This document shows positions 18,634 to 25,356 of a stretch of 64,000 nt of DNA, one piece after another (position 1 is the first letter of the stretch; every line of letters begins with the position of its first letter). The position numbers and the translations under genes were made by a program. The notes below the pieces were generated by a model, which saw only the letters and a list, made by a program, of their open reading frames with translations, did no database searches and was not told where the DNA came from. The stretch is from Comamonas testosteroni. Lineage in GTDB: Bacteria > Pseudomonadota > Gammaproteobacteria > Burkholderiales > Burkholderiaceae_C. Where the stretch lies: positions 2,666,001 to 2,730,000 of the forward strand of contig NZ_CP043568.1 in the NCBI RefSeq assembly GCF_014076415.1, given 5' to 3'.

Positions 18634-18721
18634 GTTATCTCGGCGCAAATCCCACCACGGCCAGCGCTATCTGCAACTGATAGATCGCATCCCAGATCAG
18701 ATAGGTCTCTTCCTCATTCAT
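18634..18721 (-). pseudogene. Small alternating gene, copy 2 (5' half lost)
   Basis: Minus strand reads MNEEETYLIWDAIYQLQIAL then AVVGFAPR and a stop, matching the C-terminal half of the 63 aa gene at 22502-22693. It is cut exactly where an insertion-sequence end begins (18724). Confidence 0.75.
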
Positions 18722-18723
18722 GG

Positions 18724-18741
18724 GGCTTTGTTGAATAAATC
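18724..18741 (+). mobile_element. Insertion-sequence terminal repeat scar (IS903-like end)
   Basis: GGCTTTGTTGAATAAATC equals, as I recall it, the 18-bp inverted repeat of IS903-group IS5-family elements. No transposase follows: within a few bases the sequence becomes the tip of cassette D. This is a scar left by a deletion. Confidence 0.6.
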
Positions 18742-18755
18742 GAACTTTCAGGAGA

Positions 18756-19020
18756 TTGCCGAATCTGATCGCTACAGATGCAAGAAAATTAGGAGAAGCT
18801 TTTGTTGGACCAGATTATAAAGTGGTTAAAGGTTATGGTTCTGATCTTTTAATTTCAGCGGATGGATTACGTCAATATAGGGGGCCTTCTCTCAAAAGAG
18901 GAGTTAACAGAATGACGGGAGAACCTTGGTCAAAAAACTGGTACGCAAGTTAACTTCCAAAACCGAAAAATTCCTGAAGGAACGTGGGATAATAATGTTC
19001 ATTTAGATGTGGAGCTATAA
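18756..19020 (+). pseudogene. Cassette D: truncated toxin tip with +1 frameshift
   Basis: Reads RKLGEAFVGPDYKVVKGYGS, then SADGLRQYRGPSLKRGVN and GEPWSK. The A6 run at 18932-18937 has one A too many; in the shifted frame it goes on TGTQVNFQNRKIPEGTWDNN and HLDVEL to TAA at 19018. The pattern is that of C-terminal tips of many polymorphic toxins, but the activity is not known to me. The 5' end is cut by the IS scar. The immunity ATG follows at once (19021). Confidence 0.75.
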
Positions 19021-19377
19021 ATGAAAAATCAGAAAAAGAAATTTGAAGTCAAACATTATTGGTCTCCTGACATATATGATCCTTGGGGTTGGGAAGCGGA
19101 AAGTAACTCGGTTTTTTACTTGTTGGAAATGAATATAGGCCTTACCAATGATGATAAGTCTGATGTCTATTCGATTATTATTGCCACACCTGAAGGGATA
19201 TTTAATCTGAAAGAGAATCAGATAAAAAAACCTAAATTATATAAGATGTTATTATTGGAAACATATGACTGGAATACGGTTAGAAGAACAATAGATAAAA
19301 GATTGTCTTGTATAAAATCATTAGACCCCATCCAATCTTCAAATGAATTGGCTGATATTTTTTTATTGGGAATATGA
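19021..19377 (+). CDS. Cassette D putative immunity protein (Imm8-like)
   Basis: 118 aa, intact. The layout VFYLLEMNIGLTNDDKSDVY, SIIIATPEGI and TYDWNTVRRTIDKRL resembles the Imm8 immunity family; this is from memory, so moderate. The start codon directly abuts the toxin stop. Terminator follows. Confidence 0.75.
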   Translation: MKNQKKKFEVKHYWSPDIYDPWGWEAESNSVFYLLEMNIGLTNDDKSDVYSIIIATPEGIFNLKENQIKKPKLYKMLLLETYDWNTVRRTIDKRLSCIKSLDPIQSSNELADIFLLGI

Positions 19378-19392
19378 AGGAATGAAATAACT

Positions 19393-19437
19393 CAAAATCC
19401 GGAAAGATTCCCCGATCCTTCCGGCTATTTTTTAGCT
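19393..19437 (+). terminator. Terminator after cassette D
   Basis: Stem AATCCGGAAAG/CTTCCGGCTATT followed by TTTTTT. It lies between the immunity gene and the convergent small gene. Confidence 0.8.
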
Positions 19438-19438
19438 G

Positions 19439-19636
19439 CTACCGTGGCGCATAGCCCACCTCAGCCAGTGCGTTCTGGAGCTTATGAACGGCATACTTTA
19501 TCTCATAGGCTTCATCGTCACTGACGGCATAGGCGCGCAGTTCTGACCAGCTCAGGCGTTTGACCAGTTGGGCTAATGCGGTTGCGTCAGTGTGGGTTAA
19601 ATAAATATTTTGTAAATCGGTAATGGCAAATTTCAT
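19439..19636 (-). CDS. Small alternating gene, copy 3 (intact, diverged)
   Basis: 65 aa from the ATG at 19636, with GAGG eight bases upstream. The frame is open to 19669, but this start is better supported. It reads TDATALAQLVKRLSWSELRA then DEAYEIKYAVHKLQNALAEV and GYAPR, clearly related to the 22502 copy (AQFTKRLTWDGMRA, DAIYQLQ, GFAPR). No known function. It lies head-to-head with the next Rhs fragment. Confidence 0.75.
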   Translation of the reverse strand: MKFAITDLQNIYLTHTDATALAQLVKRLSWSELRAYAVSDDEAYEIKYAVHKLQNALAEVGYAPR

Positions 19637-19725
19637 AATAAGAACCTCGAGTTTATTGGCATAAATCATAAAGTGATAACTGTGTGGTAGCCGTTTAACA
19701 CTTCAACTCGGGTTCAATAATCAAC

Positions 19726-20926
19726 TTGCTTGCTCTGGATGAAATGCCCATTACCGAATTTACCCGTGACCGGCTGCACCATGAAACGGGCCGTACGATG
19801 GGGAAATTATCTGCTCACTTGCAGTATGACCGGTTGGGACGCGTGAGCAAACGCGCGGTATTCAAAACCCCTTATCCCGCACCGCCGGTGCAGGAGCAGA
19901 GCTGGCAATATGATCTGCGCCATAATCTCACGCGTGAACAACAGGCAACAGCCCCGTATGCCTGGCGTCACTATGATTATGATGCGGCCGATCGTCTGCA
20001 ACAGCGTGAAAGCAATGCATTTTCACCGGAAACCTGGCACTACGACCTGGCCTCGAATTTGCTGGACACGCCAAGCTCAGGGCATTGGCAACATAATCAG
20101 CTCAAACAATATCAGGGTATCCGTTATCAGTACAGGGCACCGCGCGACTACCCGGAGAACGAAGTTACCGTCCCCATTGTCACCTCAGAGACCCGGTTTA
20201 TCTGGGAGGGGCTGCGATTGCTGGCGGAAGAGCGCGACGGGTGCCGCTGGTCTACGTCTATGAAGACCAGAAGAGCTATGCGCCACTGGCCCGGATAGAT
20301 GGCAGGGAAACAGCCCAAGTCTATTATTATCACTGCCAGCCCAATGGCCTGCCAGAAGCTCAGGGCAACGAATACTGGCGGGGTACGTGCAACTCCTGGG
20401 GTAAAGCCAGCCTTGAAACGGGGGATGCCAACCTCCATCACCGGCATCAAAATCTGCGCTTGCAAGGGCAATACCTTGACCAGGAAACTGGATTACATTA
20501 TAACCTGTTTAGGTATTATGACCCTGATATAGGACGGTTTACGCAGCAGGATCCGATTGGGTTGGAAGGCGGGAGCAATCTTTATAGATTTACAAAGAAC
20601 CCAATGGTTTGGGCTGATCCGTTTGGATTAGATGAGTTGTATGCATTAACTGCTCTTAAAGATGGTTGGTATGATGTTATGGAGTGGGGGGGAAATCACC
20701 TGTTGGTCAGGTGTTCTTAAAAAAAGGGGAGCTTTGGAAAATAGGTGAGACAAAAAACCCGACAAAACGATACTCTGCATCTTGGCTTAAGAGAATGGGA
20801 CTTAAATATGAGACAATATTTAGTGGTAAAAATAAAAGCACTAATCGTTTTTGGGAACGATTGAAAATTAAGGGTTATGAATCTTGGAAAGGACACAAGC
20901 CCCCAGGAAAAAAATGTAGCCATTAA
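19726..20926 (+). pseudogene. Cassette E: long Rhs core fragment plus GIY-YIG-like nuclease tip, two frameshifts
   Basis: The longest Rhs piece: HLQYDRLGRVSKRAVF, then QSWQYDLRHNLTREQQ and RHYDYDAADRLQQRE, then the core end. Frame shifts at the G3 run 20239-20241 (same as cassette B) and at the G7 run 20686-20692. The hinge varies (GLEGGSNLYRFTKNPM, VWADPFGL). The tip reads LKDGWYDVMEWG, then KKGELWKIGETKNPTKRYS, a spacing like GIY-YIG nucleases (GWY...WKIG). It ends CSH at 20926. No start codon or N-terminal region is present. Confidence 0.85.
20102..20573 (+). repeat. 472-bp Rhs direct repeat, copy in cassette E
   Basis: Partner of 16033-16516, sharing its one-base frameshift and differing by a 12-base deletion and scattered substitutions. 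It includes hinge copy 3 (20439-20573). Confidence 0.85.
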
Positions 20927-20938
20927 GTATGGAGTAAT

Positions 20939-21370
20939 ATGAAAATACAACAATCATCAGACACTTCTGGGTTGACATTGGTTTCTCTTATTTCTGAGGA
21001 ACTAGAGTCTGTGTTTGAAAAAATAGAAAAAAAATATTCAAAATGTAATATTGAGATGTTCTTTGTTTTTCGATGCCTCCCTGATGAGTATAAAAGGGCC
21101 TCAAGCTTGAGATTCGTCAAAAAAGATAATACTCTTTACTGTGACATTACTGTCAGCGAGGATAAATATCAAACTCTTTCTAAAGATTGGCAACGATTTT
21201 ATTTGAGCCATTATTTTTATGATTTCTTTTGTACTAAATTTAAGAAATATAAATTTGAAAATTTAGATGTGAAAGATTTTTTGGCTAATATGAATTTATG
21301 GTTAAAAGAAATAGGTTGGTTAAAGGAAGAAGTCGAAGTTTATGTTGATGAGTATGAGGTACCGAGATGA
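20939..21370 (+). CDS. Cassette E putative immunity protein
   Basis: 143 aa, intact, AT-rich, 12 bases after the toxin tip stop. It starts MKIQQSSDTSGLTLVSL and is rich in Lys, Asp and Phe, with FYLSHYFYDFFCTKFKKYKF in the middle. No recognised family and no membrane span. Called immunity from its position behind a nuclease tip. Confidence 0.75.
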   Translation: MKIQQSSDTSGLTLVSLISEELESVFEKIEKKYSKCNIEMFFVFRCLPDEYKRASSLRFVKKDNTLYCDITVSEDKYQTLSKDWQRFYLSHYFYDFFCTKFKKYKFENLDVKDFLANMNLWLKEIGWLKEEVEVYVDEYEVPR

Positions 21371-21383
21371 ATTTGAGTTGCAT

Positions 21384-21492
21384 ATATACCCAAAATACTT
21401 CGAGTTGCTTGTAGGCGGCAAGCGATGGAGTCCCAGGTGCATAAATAGCTATATGGCTGGGATGATAGAGTGCAGCCAACACCCAAGTAACT
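21384..21492. repeat. Degenerate dispersed repeat of Enterobacterales type
   Basis: Contains ATACCCAAAATACTTCGAG, then TTGCTTGTAGGCGGCAAGCG, AGTCCCAGG, ATGGCTGGGATGA and GTGCAGCCAAC. It resembles, from memory, the short non-coding repeat found in many copies in Photorhabdus, Xenorhabdus, Serratia and Yersinia. It sits exactly between the cassette E immunity gene and the next Rhs hinge. Confidence 0.5.
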
Positions 21493-21624
21493 CACCGGCA
21501 TCAAAACCTGCGTTTTTAGGGGCAATACCTTGACCGGGAAACTGGATTACATTATAACCTGTTTAGGTATTATGACCCTGATATAGGACGGTTTACGCAG
21601 CAGGATCCTATAGGACTGGCGGGG
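21493..21624 (+). repeat. Rhs hinge repeat, copy 4, with a stop codon
   Basis: Same 135-bp hinge as copy 1, but with an in-frame TAG at 21517 and a shortened G run at the end, so it cannot be fused to the tip that follows. Confidence 0.85.
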
Positions 21625-21625
21625 A

Positions 21626-22063
21626 GTGAACCTGTATACATATGTGCCTAATTCTCTTACTTGGATTGATCCGTTGGGGCTGAAATGTACTCTATCAGGA
21701 AATAAAATCAAAAGAGTAGACGGCTCAGAACTTATTACCATTCCTGGTAATGCAAAAGTACGTAAATTGACCCCTCCAAAGGGCCATACCGGTGATTACG
21801 GATATGAGTATAAATGGAAAAATGCAGACGGTGGCACTACAACAGTCCGTATCCATAGGATAGATCCTTCAGCACCACCAGGCTACAATGCCAGTAAAGG
21901 ATGGGTCGTCAGAATACTTGATGGTAAGAAGAGTATGGATGCGAGTGGGACTTATAACCCTCCTGGTGTATTTAATCCCAGCAGCCCACATTACAATTCA
22001 AAAACAAGTAATGACGTTCACATTCCGATAGAACAACCAACTAGGTTTCCCGGAGTTAACTGA
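21626..22063 (+). CDS. Cassette F: toxin tip with intact reading frame (type 30-like)
   Basis: 145 codons open from GTG 21626 ([18 protein letters not shown]) to TGA 22061-22063. The tip reads [35 protein letters not shown] and [20 protein letters not shown]. This resembles the polymorphic toxin type 30 domain; recalled, not searched. The hinge in front is out of frame and has a stop, so normal Rhs fusion is impossible. Whether the GTG is ever used is unknown. TGA overlaps the immunity ATG (TGATG). Confidence 0.65.
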   Translation: MNLYTYVPNSLTWIDPLGLKCTLSGNKIKRVDGSELITIPGNAKVRKLTPPKGHTGDYGYEYKWKNADGGTTTVRIHRIDPSAPPGYNASKGWVVRILDGKKSMDASGTYNPPGVFNPSSPHYNSKTSNDVHIPIEQPTRFPGVN

Positions 22064-22421
22064 TGCCTGAAAATTATAATGATTTTTTAACAAAAAAATA
22101 AATGAAATACAGGATGGTATAGGTAAGAAAGAGACTGATGTGTTTGACTTAATTGGTTCTGTAAGGGATCTATTCTCGTCTCCTTATAATAATCATCCAA
22201 TAGCCAGTGAAGGGATTATTGTAAAGCTATGGTGTTCATTGTTTGATGTTTTTATCGATGATACTGATTATGACAATCAATTTGATGCTCTGTCCACTAT
22301 GAGCGATATTTTGATGTATGCAAAAAGGCAACACATTGAACTTAACTTGAACCCATTAAAAATGTGGAGGGAAAAGCATGACATTAATAGTACAACATCA
22401 GAGATATTAGAGTGTGCATGA
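22063..22421 (+). pseudogene. Cassette F immunity gene with one-base deletion
   Basis: The ATG at 22063 opens [12 protein letters not shown] and stops in an A7 run (22082-22088). With one more A it would continue INEIQDGIGKKETD and join the open frame VFDLIGSVRDLFSSPYNNHP to 22421, about 119 aa in all. An internal start near 22140 could give a 93 aa shortened form. It is the only broken immunity gene in the array. Confidence 0.75.
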
Positions 22422-22456
22422 TGACATGCTACTTTGATAATATTCGGCTGCTAAAC

Positions 22457-22483
22457 AAAGAGGCCAGCATTGCTGGCCTCTTT
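22457..22483. terminator. Perfect 12-bp hairpin after cassette F
   Basis: AAAGAGGCCAGC and GCTGGCCTCTTT around a three-base loop, between the immunity gene and the convergent small gene. It can serve both strands. Confidence 0.8.
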
Positions 22484-22501
22484 GAATATCTTACTCAGCG
22501 A

Positions 22502-22693
22502 TTAGCGTGGCGCAAATCCCGCCACGGCCAGCACCGTCTGCAACTGATAGATCGCATCCCAGATCAGATAGGTCTCTTCCTCATTCATGGCACAAGCCCG
22601 CATGCCATCCCAGGTTAGCCGTTTGGTGAACTGTGCCAGTGCCCAGGCTTGATCGGGGGTGAGTTCCGGCTCGTTAATGATTATTGTCTTCAT
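22502..22693 (-). CDS. Small alternating gene, copy 4 (intact)
   Basis: 63 aa starting MKTIIINEPELTPDQAWALA and ending QTVLAVAGFAPR. No signal, no membrane span and no named family that I can assign. Four copies of this gene lie in the island, each in the gap after a toxin-immunity cassette and on the other strand. This copy is the template for judging the broken ones. Confidence 0.7.
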   Translation of the reverse strand: MKTIIINEPELTPDQAWALAQFTKRLTWDGMRACAMNEEETYLIWDAIYQLQTVLAVAGFAPR

Positions 22694-22853
22694 GTCTTTT
22701 CCCCCTCCGATAATTAGCCCGCTGTGCTGTACAGGATGTACGAATACCGCGAGCGCAGGGATGCGCAGGAGCGGCCTCCTGCACCATCAATCCATTAATA
22801 ATCAGTGCCAGTTGTTGCTATGCCGCTTCCAACAGGTGCGCTATTGCTGGAAG
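22502..22853. repeat. 352-bp direct repeat, right copy
   Basis: Pair of 15371-15722. After this copy comes a short Rhs core fragment: ATGCCGCTTCC begins a frame that reads TVTRYQYDPCDRPVSRFS and stops at about 22960, where the insertion-sequence fragment starts. Confidence 0.85.
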
Positions 22854-22957
22854 AACACAGGTTAGAAGGGACCGTCACCCGTTATCAGTATGATCCCTGT
22901 GATCGTCCGGTCTCACGTTTCAGCACCCTGTGCCGGTGGCAGCGAGATTTGAATGTT

Positions 22958-23621
22958 TAGATTCCATACTCCCCCAGCAAAGCAGGCTTGCACCTGCTGG
23001 TTGATTCCACGGGCATCAAGTTTCTGGGTGAAGGCGAGTGGAAGTGCAAAAAGCACGGTGCTGAATACCGCCGTCAGTGGCGCAAGCTGCACATAGGCAT
23101 TGATGCCGACACCTTGCAGATTCGAGCAATCTGCGTGACGAGCAATAACGTCAGTGATGCTTCGGTGCTATCAGACTTACTAGAGCAGTTACCGCCAGAT
23201 GAAGCGCTCAAGAGCCTTACAGGCGATGGTGCCTACGACACACAGCCTGCCTACGAAGCGGTCGTCAGGCACGGCGCCATTGCCATCATTCCTCCGCGCA
23301 AGAATGCTCGAATCCGCAAGGGGGCTGTGTTTGGGTATCGCAATGCTGCGATTGACTCGTGCAGGCGGCTGGGTCGAAGCATCTGGAAGCGCTGGATTGG
23401 CTACCACCGGTGAAGCTTGGTGGAGACCAAGATGAACTGCATTAAACGATTGGGTGAACGAGTGATGTCTCGCACCTTTGAGCGCCAAGTCAACGAGCTG
23501 CAATCAGGGCAGCCATATTGAACCGATTCACTGAGCTGGGCAGTCCTCAGACGGCAGCCGTGGCCTAGCCACGGCCGGGTTTGGGGAGGCTCGCCTCAAA
23601 CTTGATTTATGCAACAGCGCC
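22958..23621 (+). mobile_element. 3' fragment of an IS5-family insertion sequence
   Basis: The remnant transposase reads IPYSPSKAGLHLLVDSTGIK, then RQWRKLHIGIDADT, LTGDGAYDT and RRLGRSIWKRW, the DDE-type IS5 family. The N-terminal third is missing. A TGA replaces an Arg codon at 23412, and one base is lost near 23505 (ELQ-S instead of ELQ-I-R), so it is dead. The right end CTTGATTTATGCAACAGCGC (23601-23620) looks like the terminal repeat. It directly touches a 16-bp Rhs scrap and then backbone. Confidence 0.8.
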
Positions 23622-23637
23622 CATTTTCACCGGAAAC
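23622..23637 (+). other. Right edge of the island: 16-bp Rhs scrap
   Basis: CATTTTCACCGGAAAC is identical to 20018-20033 inside the Rhs core of cassette E. After it the sequence turns into GC-rich backbone before emrB, so foreign DNA ends here. Confidence 0.65.
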
Positions 23638-23727
23638 AAGCAGGCTGCCGGTAATTGAAAACTATCAAAAAAATAGCTGAAAGCGCTTGTTGTTCAAGCG
23701 TTTCCAGCCAATTTTTTCTAAAGTCCT

Positions 23728-25341
23728 TCAGTGTGCGCCGGCGGCCGCGTCGGCGCCTCCTGCGGCAGAGGCCGGGCGCTTGGTGAACCAGATCAGCACG
23801 ATCAGGCTCAGGAACAGAAAGGACGATGCCAGAAAGATGTCGTCGGCGGCCCGCGTGAAGGCCTGCTGATCGATCAGCCGGTTGATCTGAGCATAGGCCT
23901 GCTCGGCACTCATGCCTGCTGCCTGCAGGTTTCTGACCGTGCTGGCAAACGTTCCCTGGCCCTGCACCAGCAGCTCGGTCAGATGCGCATGGTGCATGTA
24001 AGCCCGGCTTTCCCAGAGCGTGGTGGCAATCGAGGTGCCCATGGCGCCGGCCGTGATCCGCACGAAGTTGGACAGACCTGCGGCGGCAGGAATGCGGTCC
24101 GGCGTCAGTCCGCTCAGCGTGATGGTGGTCAGCGGAATGAAGAAGAAGGCCATGGCGCCGCCCTGGATCAGCGTGGGAATCAGGATATGGGCGAAGTCGG
24201 TCTCCACGGTGAACTTCGAGCGCATCCACAGCACCATGGCAAACACGATGAAGGCAATCGTGGCCATCTTGCGCGGGTCCCAGACACCGACCTTGCGGCC
24301 CACCATGGGCGTGAGCAGGATGGCCAGCAGGCCAACGGGCGCCAGGGCCAGGCCGGCCGAGGTGGAGGTGTAGCCCATCCATTGCTGCAGCCACAGCGGC
24401 AGCAGCACCACATTGCCGAAGAACAGACCATAGGCGATCGACAGCGCGATCGAGCCGGCCGCGAAGTTGCGCCTCTTGAACAGGCGCAGATCGACGACGG
24501 GATGGGCGTCGGTCAGCTCCCAGACCACGAACACGGCAAAAGCCACGACAGCGATCACCGCAAAGGCGATGATTTCATTGGAGGCAAACCAGTCCAGTTC
24601 CTTGCCCTTGTCCAGCATCAGCTGCAGCGCCGCCACCCAGAGCACGAGCAGGGACAGGCCCACGGTGTCGATAGGCAGCTTGCGGGTGGGCGTTTCGCGG
24701 TTGCGGTAGATGCTCCAGGTCATGAGGGCCGAGAGCAGGCCCACGGGCACGTTGATGTAGAAGATCCAGGGCCAGGAAATATTGTCCGTGATCCAGCCGC
24801 CCAGCAGCGGCCCCACCACGGGCGCGACCAGCGTGGTCACACCCCAGAGCGATAGCGCCACACCGGCCTTGGCGGGCGGATAGCTGGACAGCAGCAGAGT
24901 CTGCGACAGCGGAATCATGGGGCCGGCCACGGCGCCTTGCAGCACGCGGAACAGCACCAGCATCTCCAGCGACGAGGCAAAGCCGCAGAGCCAGGAGGTC
25001 AGCACGAACAGCAGCACGCTCATGGTGAACAGGCGCACGGCGCCGAAGCGCTGGGTGAGCCAGCCCGTCAGCGGCACGGAGATGGCATTGGCCACACCAA
25101 AGCTGGTGATGACCCAGGTGCCCTGGCTGGGGCTGACGCCCACATCGCCGGAGATGGCCGGAATGGCCACGTTGGCGATGGAGGAGTCCAGCACGTTCAT
25201 GAAGGTGGCCAGCGATAGTGCCAGCGTGCCCAGGGCGAGCTGCGCGCCCTTGAGCGGGGCGATGGCTGGTGGCATGGGGCGGGCCGCCGGAGCCGGTGGC
25301 GAGGCGCCCGCACCGGGGTTGGCAGAGGTCGTGGAAGTCAT
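23728..25341 (-). CDS. emrB: DHA2-family MFS efflux permease, EmrB type
   Basis: 537 aa, 14 predicted spans. The MFS motif LTGWLTQRFGAVRLF follows the second span, and the N-terminal core FMNVLDSSIANVAIPAISGD is diagnostic of EmrB/QacA transporters. As the inner-membrane pump of a tripartite system it would export hydrophobic drugs or uncouplers by proton antiport. It comes 15 nt after emrA, last gene of marR-omf-emrA-emrB. Confidence 0.93.
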   Translation of the reverse strand: MTSTTSANPGAGASPPAPAARPMPPAIAPLKGAQLALGTLALSLATFMNVLDSSIANVAIPAISGDVGVSPSQGTWVITSFGVANAISVPLTGWLTQRFGAVRLFTMSVLLFVLTSWLCGFASSLEMLVLFRVLQGAVAGPMIPLSQTLLLSSYPPAKAGVALSLWGVTTLVAPVVGPLLGGWITDNISWPWIFYINVPVGLLSALMTWSIYRNRETPTRKLPIDTVGLSLLVLWVAALQLMLDKGKELDWFASNEIIAFAVIAVVAFAVFVVWELTDAHPVVDLRLFKRRNFAAGSIALSIAYGLFFGNVVLLPLWLQQWMGYTSTSAGLALAPVGLLAILLTPMVGRKVGVWDPRKMATIAFIVFAMVLWMRSKFTVETDFAHILIPTLIQGGAMAFFFIPLTTITLSGLTPDRIPAAAGLSNFVRITAGAMGTSIATTLWESRAYMHHAHLTELLVQGQGTFASTVRNLQAAGMSAEQAYAQINRLIDQQAFTRAADDIFLASSFLFLSLIVLIWFTKRPASAAGGADAAAGAH

Positions 25342-25356
25342 GGCTGATTCCGCGTC

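Noticed and set aside
14332..23637. CRISPR array or integron in the repeated region
   Set aside because: Repeats are long (135-484 bp), few and protein-derived; no short regular spacers, no integrase, no attC-like hairpins.
14332..23637. Complete Rhs or T6SS effector gene
   Set aside because: No N-terminal, PAAR or VgrG sequence exists; every Rhs piece is a 3' or internal fragment.
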